Below are positions 25,701 to 44,234 of a stretch of 64,000 nucleotides of DNA, piece by piece. Source of the DNA: Cyprinodon diabolis (taxonomy: Eukaryota; Chordata; Actinopteri; Cyprinodontiformes; Cyprinodontidae); assembly GCA_030533445.1 (NCBI GenBank), contig CM060070.1, forward strand, positions 35,952,501 through 36,016,500, given 5' to 3'. Below the pieces are notes generated by a model. The model did not search any database and was not told the DNA's origin. It saw only the letters and a list, made by a program, of their open reading frames with translations. Numbering within the stretch: position 1 is the stretch's first letter; each line of letters opens with the position of its first letter. The translations under genes were made by a program, and so were the position numbers.

Positions 25701-26671
25701 TGTACTGAAAGCTACAGAAAGCCACAAGAACCAGAGTTACTGTCACGTTGCATCACATATCAATAGATGATAGCAACTTTGACACAGCTGGGACTTCCAA
25801 TGTCAAACTGATGTCGGAAGCCAGCCAGTCAAAATGACTTCTACTACTTCTGATAAGACGGCTGGCCAAATATCCAGCAGGATTTACGTCCAGACCTTGA
25901 TGTCTTTAGGAAGGACGTACTATGGGATCATTTACTGAACGTTAGCTTATCCATATCTGTGCCTGCAGGTTTAGCTCTGTGGACAAACACTGAATCTTGT
26001 CATGAATGGCTTAGAATAAAAAAGAATACAGACAAACGCACAAAACACCCAGAAAGATGCTGCAGTACTTTAGTGGCAATGTGACATTTCTACAACCAAA
26101 AGGCTGACAAAAACATTAGGCATGCACACATGACTCATCCGAGGTAAACACAGACACAGAGAGAGGCTCCGAATACGTCAAATTATAGCTTATACCTCCT
26201 ATTCCTTCACTTTTCACTGGGTCTACAGTAAGAGCACTATGCAGGGAAAAGGAAATGTAGACTTCTGTGCTGAATCCAGACGGCCTTCTGGATTACGGAT
26301 GTTATTACGCGACAGATGCACACATGAGTGACACTGGTAATATTAGGATTACAGCCTTCCGGAAACATCCTCTCACACAAAGGATTGTGGGCAACAGTAG
26401 AGCTCCTGGTAGTGGCTATAAGGACATCATATGCTTATGCTAATTGCATTGGCACTAGGAAGCAAACTGCTTCTGATCCTAACTACCAGCACTATTTGGA
26501 CAGTGCTTGTTAAGCCAGTCGCTGACACCTCATGGCTTTAGTGTCCTTATTGATTTTAGGTGTTCATGGAGCCTAGGTGTGCACAGAGCGCTCATGCAAG
26601 GCAAACACAGCCAGAAATTATAGCCCTGTCAGTTAAACTTCAAACTTTTTGTTTATTTTGTACAGCCTAAA

Positions 26672-27640
26672 TCAGGGGTCACCAACCTTTTTAAGGCTTA
26701 CAGCTACTTCATTGGTACTGAGTCATAGAAAGAGCTACTGGTACTGACATATGAAAGGAGAGGTCAGCTAAACTTCATGCATAATGAACAGATTTTCAAT
26801 GTTCCTGTGTTTTTCTTTTAGATATTGACAAGTCGAAATCTCTATGAATGCCTTTACGGTTACCAGAGATGGGAAGTAACGAAGTACAAATACTTCGTTA
26901 CTGTACTCAAGTAGATTTTTCTGATATTTTTTATTTACTTTACTACTTATTTTAATGGCGACTTTTTACTTCTACTCCTTACATTTTTACACAAATATCT
27001 GTACTTTCTACTCCTTGGCTCGTTACTTTAGTTTTGAATCATTTCAATGGAGTTACCGTTATTATTTTTCACGTCATCAATACCAAATTCAGTCTAATTG
27101 GATGGGAATCTACGTTGCATTTGACACACCACTACAAGATGAATCAACAGATTCGGCGGTATTCATTCGCGTCAAATCATTGCAGCTTGGCGGTGGTGTC
27201 GTTAGCATAGTAGTATGGACGACGAGATGATTGAAAACGAACACAACGGAGATCTAGTCCTATTGACAGACATCCATTTAAAATGTAGGCAACGGCATGA
27301 AAAAAGTGGTTTCTACTTTTACTTTTGTACTTTAAGTAAATTTATAAGCCTGTACTTTGTTACTTTTACTTGAGTATAGAAGTTTAATCAGTACTTCCAC
27401 TTTTACCAGAGTATTTTTTAACATAAGTATCTGTACTTTTACTCAAGTACGGAAAGTGAGTACTTTTGCCATCTCTGACGGTTACTCCTCCTCTCACACT
27501 CATGTGGATGAAAACCCAGAAGAAATTCAAACTTAAAAACTAGATTCTTTTAATAAAATTCAATAAAAATCTATGTGCTACTATTATCTCAAGGTATTTG
27601 AATGCATCATTAAAACACTAGGTTTAATTGAGATGAGAAC
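26672..27640. repeat. Probable hAT relic hosting a younger element
   Basis: The left end reads CAGGGGTCACCAACCTTTTT, a terminal sequence typical of fish hAT elements. The body is interrupted by the well-defined element at 26864-27477. No matching right end was found, so the right boundary is nominal. Confidence 0.45.
26864..27477. mobile_element. hAT-type non-autonomous element (614 bp)
   Basis: It has perfect 8-bp duplicates ACGGTTAC (26856-26863 and 27478-27485). The ends CAGAGATGGGAAGTAAC and GTACTTTTGCCATCTCTG are inverted repeats. Next to them lie subterminal repeats of ACTCAAGTA and TACTTTTACT words. The interior 91-codon open frame shows no known domain. Degenerate pieces of the same family lie near 1300 and 18640. 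Confidence 0.85.
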
Positions 27641-28449
27641 ATTTAAATACCTGAGGGAAAAAAGAGAAATGTGACGGCACAGCTTTATAAGATTAGAATC
27701 ATTTTATCGGTAGTAGGATTTTTCAAACTGAAGTGAAAAAAACAAAACCATCAAACAATCGTTTCAGGGCAGTTTGTTTTGACTGGTTGGTTATGTAACT
27801 AGTTCACAGTGTGACTCCAACACAAAGCGAGCTGGAACAAATCAAATGCTGCCGATTTCAGGAATGTTTCAGGAGTTGATAACTTTAAAGCAGCAAGTTT
27901 ATGTGTCTTCCTCTCTGGAGGCTGCTTCCTTTACAGTATCCTGTTGCTAAACACGAGGATGCATCTGAGAGGCCCACTGGACATTCTGGCCCGCTGCCAG
28001 CATCCCGTTTGAGAAAAGTATGCATATCATTGTAACAGTGTAAGGCTATTGGCTGCATGCAGTCCACTGATCTGCTTGGCCTTTCAGGGTGTTGAGTGTG
28101 CCGGAGGTGAATCTTGTGAATGTATTTGCACTTACGAGAGCTGTGAACAGTTTCACTCATGCTTTTGCATGTGCTGAACTGCTTGTCCTGAAGGGAATAT
28201 TTTTGCAACAAACAGGTTTGTGTCATCATCCGCCAATCTGAAACGTGCATCCAAGGAATTTGTCTTTTTCAGTGGCTGCTGAAATCTTTGGATGCCACAG
28301 TTCTGATGTAAAACATGTTGTGTCCATGTTTTATCATATATATTACAGGCTTGTATAGAAATTCTACTCATTTTATGACAGTATACCAAGGTTTTTAATG
28401 TATTGTCGCCTACAGTAGTGTTTTTTGTCAGGCCTGATCGTCAAGGCAC

Positions 28450-28620
28450 ACCGCCTTGCCCAGGTTTCTGATGTTTCTGTCACAACAAACCTGATTCAGT
28501 TAATTGCAGTTCAGCAAAAAAACCTGTTGACCAGCCATCAACTGATATCAGGTGAGCTGAGGAGGTCAAACATCTATAAACGTGCATGGTAACGTACCTT
28601 GAGCCCCAGGGTTGAAAAAC
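28450..28620. repeat. Foldback repeat, degenerate copy
   Basis: It shares ATTGCAGTTCAGCAAAAA plus CCTGTT and CCATCAA words with the clearer copy at 47481-47674. Terminal repeats are decayed here. Confidence 0.45.
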
Positions 28621-29300
28621 ATGCACAAAAGACACATACACATTTGCTGCTTTTCACTGACAATCAGCTAGCTGAAGGAATGATCCTGGGTTTTCACAAG
28701 AAGTGAAGTTCGTCCCCCTGTTGGTGAGCTATAAGATGCATGTCTGTTAACGCAACATTGTGTAACTTTTAGCCACTAAGGGCCGTTTGATTTATAACTA
28801 CCAGGTTTAGCTCAACATAAACCAACTGGAAGCACTGCACAGTTGCAAAATGAACCAGCCTACCTGGGTGGTGAACAGAGGTCCTGCATGGGGGTTGTGA
28901 ATGGTTGATTAGACTTTTTATTTTATATTCCCCCCCCTTTCCACTAATTGAAATGTCTTCAAATAAATATTAACTAAAAATCAACAGACTGTAGTAAACA
29001 GATAAATGGAGGCAGAAGATGTCTGTCAGTCATCAATGCACACATTCAGTGACACACAGGAACTCTTTCAAGCTGGGCACCGTTTTATTCACAACACCTG
29101 TCCCATCAACCAGGAATCTGAATCAGAAATACTTTAATAATCTCAGGGAGAAATTACTTTTGTTACATGACTCCATATGGAATAGAGTGACTATAGGACC
29201 AGTTTGATATAACACAATTTCATATAATATATGTAATTGGGGGGTCCCAGCTCCATCTCGCCATCAGTTTGTGGGTCCTAATGAAGTTATATGTATCATT

Positions 29301-29653
29301 TAGGGCTGAAACTATCGGATTCATAGTGATTAATCATAATTGTCAACTAATTTAATAATCAATGAATCGTTAATTGGAGTATACTGACTTGAAAACATTG
29401 CTTTAGCTGACAGAGCAACCCACTTAGAGCAGAAACTGTAACAACATTGTAAAAACAAATATATATATATAAATATTTTGCATCAATCAAAATTTTTAAT
29501 CTGTCAATATGCTCTATCCAGGAAAGGTTTTCGTTTCACGTGGTTTAATTTTGTAAAAATTCTTCTTTAAGGAACCTTTTGCTTTCCGATTATTAATCGA
29601 TAAATAATCCAAAGAATAATCAATTAGCAAAATAGTCGTTATTTGCAGCCCTA
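29301..29653. mobile_element. hAT-type non-autonomous element (353 bp)
   Basis: The ends TAGGGCTGAAACTATC and GTTATTTGCAGCCCTA are inverted repeats, and the flanks GTATCATT (29293-29300 and 29654-29661) are a perfect 8-bp target duplication. It belongs to the same family as 9018-9349, including interior runs of ATTAATCGAT-like words. Confidence 0.88.
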
Positions 29654-31004
29654 GTATCATTAGTTATAAACGATGTTATTTTGTTAAATTTGTAATTTAC
29701 TGGATTGCTTGAAGGACGAATTCATTTATTCCTTATTCTGTTAAAAACAACTAAAACATCAGTGCACTTCTAATCTGTGCAGTGTTATCCTCTGAGCTGC
29801 AGAGAAAAGGAGGACTCCTTCCACATCAGACTGAGTTGTAGCCATCTGAAGGTATTCATGTGTCAGCCCATTCTGCCCCAGCTTGACCTGCAGTAACTCT
29901 GACAACGTCCCACCCACTTCCAAATGAGATCTTGTTTTTCTGAAAGCCTCGACTACATCATGTGCTCTTGGATAAGTAGAGTGAGCTGAAAGCTTGCGTA
30001 ATGTTTTGCTACCTTTAGGTTTATGTTTGAGTGGGCGGAAAGTTAAAGGAGGAGCAAAGAGACCCCAGTCACAAGACTGCTTACAGCTAACAGCAAGTTT
30101 ACACAGCTTAACCAAGGACCCATAAATACATACATAGAACAGGACTGTGCACTGAGGATTAATTGCAATAATTATCGTCACATGAGACACGCTGCAGTCT
30201 ATGGACAAAGAATGTGGTGTGATAAGGCTGCCAGACCTGAAATAATAAACATAAAACGTGTTTAAAAGGCTTTAAATGTAATCATACATCAGATATAAAC
30301 AATCTATATAGTTATCAGGAGACCCTTTACTTACAGTGGATCACAGTGGCTATTTGATATGATAGAAATACTGCATGCGCATGTGATCTGTGCAGTGACA
30401 CTGCTGAGGAATCTCACAGTTAGCAGATGGGTTAGTTTGGGTGATCTTTTCTACACATTTAGATTTCTTGGATATCTTTCATTATCACAGCCATGACACA
30501 TCGTCACCATCCTCGTCAGAACAAGAGCTCCATGGGGCTGCAAAAACATGCATGTTTGTGTCACTGCACATCACAGAAGGGCTTATCCGCACCTGCTTGT
30601 TTACAAATCCTCCCTATCGCTCAATGGGATTCACATACTTGCATATCACGGACTACAGATGTTGCACACATCTGTCTGACAACTTGAATGCAGCATATAT
30701 TGAAGCAGAATAAAAGCAATTCTAATTGCATGAAATTCTTGATTTAGGTCAAGATTTTATAACATGCAAAACAACACCTGCAGGTGCATTCAAATAAGCA
30801 TGTTATGTCCGTAACTAAACTAACAGATTCAGGCTAATTAGAGCCTCTGCTGATGAATTGTAATTTTATTTAGGTCAGATGTGATTTTTAGGACTTGCAG
30901 CTAATAAAGACAGAATAGTTTGGGCCAAAATCAGATATCTGAATCTGGTGAGTAAGCATTTCTGTAATCAATCATAACTGATTAACTAAAACATTAAAAA
31001 ACAT

Positions 31005-31774
31005 CAACTTTGCCATTAGGCAAAACTAGGCAGTTGCCTAGGAGCCCAATTTCCGCGGGCCCCCATAAAACTCTGTTTACATGTATAGTTAATACAGCTA
31101 TTCCTTATTTGTGCACATTGATTAGTTTTTTGATAAAAATCCATTCGCTAAAATACCATCAGAACGCTTATGTGCAGTCCATTTGCTGCACATGTTCAGA
31201 AAGGTCCAAACAGACAGTAGCAAGCTGTATGAAAACAAACTTTGGGAAGACCAGTGTTGCCAACTTAGCGCTTTTGTCGCTATATTCAGCGACTTTTCAG
31301 ACCTCTCTGGCTCTTTTATTTCTAAAAAGAGCCTAGCACCAAATCTAATGACTTTTTTCTGCAACTGGAGACTTTGGTGACAATGTGTAAGGGCACCGAA
31401 CTCTGCACTCCAGAGCAAGTAGATTGGTAACCCCGCCTCCTGCTCTGCTCTATCTTGTCTGCTGTCATGAATCATGCAGCTTATATTTCATCCAAATTAA
31501 AAATGGAGAACAGATAAGCAGATGATGGCTTGTCTACAGTGAAAAGAAGGACTGTGTTATTTACTTTTGCCGTCGCCTTTTTGGAAACAATAGAAGGAGC
31601 AAAAAGCTAAGATAGAATGGGCTTACTGATTGACAAAACGTAGAACAAATTGTGTATGTCTATTATAATTTCTGTATCTGTATAATGGGTCTGATTTTTG
31701 TGTTGTCTTCTCAATTCAGAGGGCCCCATGCCTGTCTTTGCCTAGGGCCCCAGATTTCATAAATCCGCCCCTGA
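31005..31774 (-). mobile_element. Probable hAT-type element with GGGCCC-rich ends
   Basis: The right end, read on the minus strand, starts CAGGGGCGGATTTATGAAAT and continues with GGGCCCTAGGCAAAG. The left end contains AGGCAAAACTAGGCAGTTGC followed by CTAGGAGCCC, so the two ends are complementary over the TAGGC words. No convincing target duplication. Left boundary approximate. Confidence 0.5.
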
Positions 31775-31798
31775 CTTTATTATTCTTAGGGGAGAGGT

Positions 31799-32052
31799 GG
31801 CCTACTGGTTAGGGCATAGAGCATGGAATCCAGTGGTTCTGCATTCAGGCCCCACAGACTGCCATACTGCCCTCCCCACCCCCACCCCCACCCCTCCCAC
31901 CCCCAGTATGGCAAAAAACCCTTAACCTCACTGCTCCCGGGTGCCACACAATGGCAGCCCACCCGCTCCCCAAGGGGATGGGTTAATTGTAGAGTTCATT
32001 TCATTGCTCTGTACTTGTGACTGTGTAATGACACTAAAAAGCTGGGAAACAA
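31799..32052 (+). mobile_element. tRNA-derived SINE, copy 4
   Basis: It has the head GTGGCCTACTGGTTAGGGC, the central CACACAATGGCAGCCCACC and AAGGGGATGGGTTAA, and the tail CTGTACTTGTGACTGTGTAA. It is longer than copy 2 because of a (CCCCAC)n-like expansion near 31870-31905. Confidence 0.8.
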
Positions 32053-32505
32053 ATCATAAGGAAAAAATATTTTATTTTTCTGTCAGTCTATATCTGCTTT
32101 TTATTTAGACACAAACAAGTTAATTTACTGACCTGAATCTAACAAAAATCCTCCAAAGAAATCTTTAGTTTTTAAAGCGAAGATTCCATATATTAAAATC
32201 TGTGCTGGTTCCATGTCTTTGTAAGATTGCATCAAGGAGCGGATGTCTGTAACAATCTGAGTGGATTGAGTCAGCCGTGGGTTTTTTTGTCGAGTGCTCA
32301 TAGACATGCATGAATCCACAGATAGATCTGTGGAGGGTTTATGCATAACAGAGCTAGAACGGGATACCCGCCATTGCATTCTCTTTGCAAAGGGGGGATG
32401 TTTCATTTTTTTATTTTTTATTAATGTGATCAATAGAAGCCAAGCTTGTGATTTGATACCAAAACACTCCGCGTCTGTCGACAAGTTGTTCCTCTGCTAC
32501 GGAAG

Positions 32506-33500
32506 AGGATTAGGGCCACTGAAAAAAAAAATAAAAGTTAACTAATTTTTAAATTTTATTTTAGTTTAACATGGGAAAAAAGTCAGAATTCTGAGAAAAA
32601 AGTCAGAATTCTGACTTTTTTCTCAGAATTCTGACTTTAATCTCAGAATTCTGACTTTTTTCTCAGAATTCTGACTTTTTTAAATTTTATTTTAGTTTAA
32701 CATGGGAAAAAAGTCAGAATTCTGAGAAAAACTGATGGAGGACTTTTTTTATTGTCAGAATTCAGTCAGAATTCTGAGATTAAAGTCAGAATTCTGAGAA
32801 AAAAGTCAGAATTCTGACATTAAAGTCAAAATTCTGACTTTTTTCTCAGAATTCTGACTTTAATCTCAGAATTCTGACTTTTTTAAATTTTAACTCTGAG
32901 AAAAAAGTCAGAATTCTGAGAAAAAAGTCAGAATTCTGACTTTAATCTCAGAATTCTGAGAAAAAAGTCAGAATTCTGACTTTAATCTTAGAATTCTGAC
33001 TTTAATCTCAGAATTCTGACTTTTTTCTCAGAATTCTGACTTTTTTAAATTTTATTTTAGTTTAACATGGGAAAAAAGTCAGAATTCTGAGAAAAACTGA
33101 TGGAGGACTTTTTTTATTGTCAGAATTCAGTCAGAATTCTGAGATTAAAGTCAGAATTCTGAGAAAAAAGTCAGAATTCTGACATTAAAGTCAAAATTCT
33201 GACTTTTTTCTCAGAATTCTGACTTTAATCTCAGAATTCTGACTTTTTTAAATTTTAACTCTGAGAAAAAAGTCAGAATTCTGAGAAAAAAGTCAGAATT
33301 CTGACTTTAATCTCAGAATTCTGAGAAAAAAGTCAGAATTCTGACTTTAATCTTAGAATTCTGAGAAAAAAAGTCAGAATTCTGAGAAAAAAGTCAGAAT
33401 TCTGAGATTAAAGTCAGAATTCTGACTTTTTTCCCATACTATACTGAAATAAAATAAAAAAAAATCAGTTAACATTTTTTTTTTCAGTGGCCCTAATCCT
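32506..33500. repeat. EcoRI-core palindromic array with inverted-repeat ends
   Basis: The interior consists of dozens of copies of the 12-bp palindrome TCAGAATTCTGA separated by 8-bp spacers. The spacers are of two kinds, each in both orientations: CTTTTTTC or GAAAAAAG, and CTTTAATC or GATTAAAG. The ends are inverted repeats of about 75 bp: AGGATTAGGGCCACTG at 32506, its reverse complement ending at 33500, then A-rich sequence, GTTAACT and CATGGGAAAAAAGTCAG-like words. Inside are two tandem higher-order units of 365 bp (about 32636-33000 and 33001-33365). The inverted ends suggest a transposon-like unit, but no target duplication was found. Confidence 0.75.
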
Positions 33501-33582
33501 GCAGCCCAACTCGAGTAAAAAAAATCCCCACAGGACGTGTGTACGTGCCGACTGTGCCGCCACGCACGTATTCACCATTTCC

Positions 33583-33584
<2 letters not shown>

Positions 33585-33641
<57 letters not shown>
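33585..33641. repeat. (CA)n microsatellite, about 28 units
   Basis: A pure CA run about 300 bases upstream of the mknk2 TATA box. Confidence 0.95.
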
Positions 33642-33642
<1 letters not shown>

Positions 33643-33866
33643 TCCGCCGTAATGAAGCTAAACAGAGCGCAATGGCTGCGTAGTGACGCTACCCCTGCTG
33701 TTAAATATTATCATTAACTTATAAGAGGTTTCACTAAGAAATATGAATTATATCTTCCATTAAGCAACCAAAAGGTGATGTATTTATGCGCCAGACTCAA
33801 ATAACTAATTTAAATATTAAAACTTAATCGAAATGGAACCGAGCCAAGATGTCCTTTTCTAGAAAG

Positions 33867-33872
33867 CACGTG
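33867..33872 (+). promoter_or_regulatory. mknk2: E-box CACGTG upstream of mknk2
   Basis: GCACGTGAC contains a perfect CACGTG E-box with the GTGAC flank favoured by USF and MiT/TFE factors. It lies about 70 bases upstream of the TATA box. Function is inferred from position only. Confidence 0.4.
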
Positions 33873-33936
33873 ACGCCTCTCGTCCGTTGCTAGTGGGACG
33901 GGTGAGGAGGAGGTGAAGGAGGAGCCACCAGGAGGT

Positions 33937-33943
33937 TATAAAA
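33937..33943 (+). promoter_or_regulatory. mknk2: TATA box of mknk2
   Basis: TATAAAA in GC-richer surroundings. Transcription would start near 33968. A first non-coding exon ending at 34081 (donor GTAAGT at 34082) fits this well. Confidence 0.65.
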
Positions 33944-33967
33944 ACACCCACGCCGTAGTTTTCCAGC

Positions 33968-34081
33968 CACCTTCCACGCACAAATTATCCGGCGAATATC
34001 CCATTTGACTGCCCTCAGCGGCCGTTGGAGCAGTGGGTCAAACACCGACGCTAAAACTGGAGCTATAACTTTAACAACGGG
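33968..34081 (+). other. mknk2: mknk2 non-coding exon 1 (predicted)
   Basis: It is bounded by the TATA box about 30 bases upstream and a strong donor GGTAAGT. It contains no ATG that would compete with the main start. The next exon begins after the acceptor CCATCCAG (ending 34448) and runs 34449-34682, with the first ATG at 34632. Confidence 0.5.
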
Positions 34082-34631
34082 GTAAGTAAACCGCGCTCCA
34101 CTTTTTAAAATTTTTTTTTATTATTTGTAGTTGCAAATGGCGAGTTAAATGTGCAGCTGGTCGACCGTTACAGTCTAATTTAACGGTTTAAACCTCGCGT
34201 ACGCTGCACAGTCAGTTGTATCAGATATGTTAGTTTGACGGTTGGGTCCCGCTCACTTAAAATGTCCTGGTGTAGAATTCTGGCACTTTTAAATATACAG
34301 CAGACCTGTGTTCTCGTTTTGTGGTGTGAACTTACTCGGACAGGATTAGCATTTAGCTTATATGTTCAGTTATAAAAATAAGTAATTCCAGGTTGAAGGT
34401 TTTTGGTATTTAATTTTTTATGTGGGTGTGTTTGTTTCGTCCATCCAGGGCTCCCGTTTAGCAGCGCCATAGCAGCGCCATAGCAGCTTACCACCAAGCG
34501 CAGTGTCATCGCTTGCTGCTCCCACTGAAACGACTCTCGTTTCGGAGGAGTGCAAATTGATACACCGCAAAAATCAAACCACTGCCGCCGCACATCCTCC
34601 AAGGAAATAAATCAACCGAATCAAAGCAAAA

Positions 34632-41660
<7,029 letters not shown>

Positions 41661-43061
41661 ACCTTTCCTCACCTGGAGTTCTCAACCTCATTTACAAGAA
41701 CTCTCCGGACTGGACTGATCCGAGTTGCTCCCCCGTTTTGGCTCCTCTTTGACTCTTGGTTCCTCTGCTCTCTGGCTTCGATGCCGACCTGTGAAGAAGG
41801 GTGGCGCTTGCAGCCATCCCTCTGAATGCCTTCTACCCTTATGCAGCACTTCTGAAGCACATCTACACAGGACCTGCATTAGAGCACATTCAGGTTGGGG
41901 AGGAGGGTCGGCTCATGATTTGGGAAAGTGTTTCTTCTCTTTATGACTCAGTTTAAAAGTCCAAACTTTAAAACTAAGCTCAGACACCAAAGGACTACCT
42001 GTTGTGCTGCTCCCATGTTACAACTGGATCCACTGTGAATTAAATTATCTGGAACGTTCTTTTTGCCTGTATGTACACACACACACGAGCGGCCCAGACT
42101 TAAAAGCTTATGCAATATGCCAATATGAAGGCTGTTCTGTCTCTAATGGATTCTGTATCCGAGAGGTTCAAAGGGCTTAAAGCCAATTCTGTCTGTGCCT
42201 GGTGCAGTCCGCTCTGTGGCTAGAGACTGCTCAGACCCCCACCCCCCCATATACTGCAGATAATTTTCTTCTGAGTATGTGTCTGAGAAAGAGTGTGCAC
42301 TCATCAGCCCGGTGGCCATGCACTTAATGCTGTAAGAGCAAAGAATGTTAATCTGTCCCTTTTTCAGTTTGTCTCCTACACGTTATCAGCCGCCACAGCT
42401 CTTGTTTTCAAGTCTGATGGCATGAAGATTGAACAGTTTGTGGTACGGGGGTCTGGCCCCCCAAAATTCTTTTTTTTTTTTTTTTCTTATCAGGCCAATT
42501 TCAGGTTCTCTAAATTGTTTAACAAGTGAAATTGGGGCAGTGTTACTTTCATTGTAAGCAATCCACTTTTTTTTTTTTTTCTACAAGTAGAATTTTGTAT
42601 ATATATATATTTTTTTTCTACTGTTGAATTTGTGCATTTGATATAACCTTAAATATTTTGCAAGTAAAGGTTAGAAATCCTTGAAGGGGTTTGAAAAAGC
42701 ACACGGCCACTGTGACCAGAGTATCTTTATTTTATTTTTCTTTTGCTCTCTATTGGATCCGTTAAAATTTTGACAAATCTCTATTTCTTTTGCCACACAG
42801 CATTTCCAGAAGTCAACTACTTTAAAAAAAATAATAATAATAATAAAAAGCTGGTTATTATTTTACTGAAAAGCATTTTAAAGGAAAAACATTCCAGAAA
42901 AAAAACCTTAGAAATCAGTGTGACTAGTTTCTTTTATGTTCAGACGACTCCACATCAATGTGCCACTCATTTTTTTTTTTATTTTTATTTGTTGTGCTGT
43001 TTGGTTTCGATACAGCACCTGAAAATGTCCTTTAACTTCAGAACACTTAACCACAACACTT

Positions 43062-43136
43062 AACAAGCTTAACCACATACAGCACACTCTGAACTTCTTA
43101 AAAGTTCAGAGTGTGCTGTATGTGGTTAAGCTTGTT
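43062..43136. repeat. Perfect 35-bp inverted repeat (hairpin) in mknk2 3' UTR
   Basis: The left arm is 43062-43096 (begins AACAAGCTTAACC, ends CTCTGAACTT). The loop is CTTAA at 43097-43101. The right arm is 43102-43136 (begins AAGTTCAGAG, ends TAAGCTTGTT). I paired the arms base by base and found no mismatch over 35 bp. If transcribed in either direction, it would form a long dsRNA stem with a 5-base loop. Confidence 0.9.
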
Positions 43137-44234
43137 TAATCTGGAGCGTTCATGCCCAGTTTATTTTATTTTTCCCCTGCTGTGTGAAAGTTGGCAAATG
43201 TCAGGAATGGGTTGAAACTCACCCTGTAACGGACCGGCGACGGCGCCTCAGCGCTGTGGCCGTTTCACCAAAGAAGGTTCAAGTTGTGACGATAAACATG
43301 TCCTCGTCCTTCATGTAGCATTGAGATGTGGAAAAAGGTCCATGTCCCATTGGCAGCACTGCAACAACGGTACTCTGGAAGCGGTCTCTAACCAACCCAT
43401 TCTGCTGAGAGTAGGACACTGTAATGGATCTAAATACCTTTTCTTCACACTCATCATTACGGGGTTTTATGTCCTGAGACTTACTTGAAGTTCTATATAT
43501 GCAGCTGTTTCTTCCTTACTTTTGGAAAATACTTTGCTATCAATCTGAAAGCATTAAGCTGACGATCCAGGCAATCTTTGGGGTTTTGAAGATACCTATA
43601 CATTTCAGTATTTTTTGCCTTTTTATTTTTTCCCCTCTTAAGCTTCAAGTTGTTCCCAATTTAACGGGGCTGGAAACTTAACGCACACACTTCGACCATA
43701 CTCTGTAATGTCCGTGTGGATGTTGTAAGAGTTATACTGGTCATGACCATTTCTATTATCTGCCCAGTTGCAGTTTTTGTTCTGGTCTGCCTTTTTTTGT
43801 TTTTGTTTGGGGGGAGGGGGTAAATGAAATCTTGCAGCCTCCAGTTTTGTATCGTTTGTCAAAGTGTTAAAATAGTCATTCTAATGGACAGTATCACAAG
43901 CCTACACAGTTTGAATGTAGCCCACAGTCCAGTCATCTGCAGTCCAACATGGATCCTAAGATCAGCTCCTTTTCATCAACATGAAGATGGGTTAGTCTGT
44001 TAATGCAGATACAGTCCACAAGCATTTTATTAAACCCATGACCTAATTTAACACTGAAAAGCCCCAGGCCCTATCGAGCTCAGGGGAAGAAATTAAGTTT
44101 GTCATTTAAGAACAAAACATTTTTGATTAAAAATAAGCACTTTACTGTACCATGTGAATGATAGCAGTTCACTCAAGGCAACATTTGACAGTTGCAAACA
44201 GAATTTTGTATTGTTTTTCTAAAAAAAAAATTGC

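Larger units (their letters stand above)
15771..33900. other. Intergenic region between mob3a and mknk2
   Basis: About 18 kb without a gene I can support. Open frames of 60-150 codons exist on both strands but show no domain, no splice-compatible partners and no codon signal; many lie in repeats. Supported content is listed separately: hAT-type elements (17649, 21945, 26864, 29301), SINEs (21739, 31799), a (TA)n run (21642), a probable hAT copy (31005) and the EcoRI-core array (32506). Stretches 18.0-21.6 kb, 22.8-26.6 kb and 29.7-31.0 kb are AT-rich and otherwise unremarkable. Confidence 0.7.

Noticed and set aside
29759..30208. 149-codon minus-strand open frame between mob3a and mknk2
   Set aside because: Longest frame in the intergenic region, but no known domain, no splice-compatible partner exon and no codon-usage signal that I could judge. 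It could be chance.
32580..33440. CRISPR-like regular repeats
   Set aside because: The units are 20 bp with 8-bp low-complexity spacers of only two kinds, in a vertebrate genome. It is a palindromic minisatellite, not a CRISPR array.
33487..33717. 76-codon open frame across the (CA)n tract
   Set aside because: The middle is a His-Thr run produced by the CA microsatellite, with no family resemblance.
43062..43136. miRNA precursor
   Set aside because: The 35-bp stem is perfect with a 5-base loop. Animal pri-miRNA stems are imperfect with larger loops, and I recognise no known miRNA in it.
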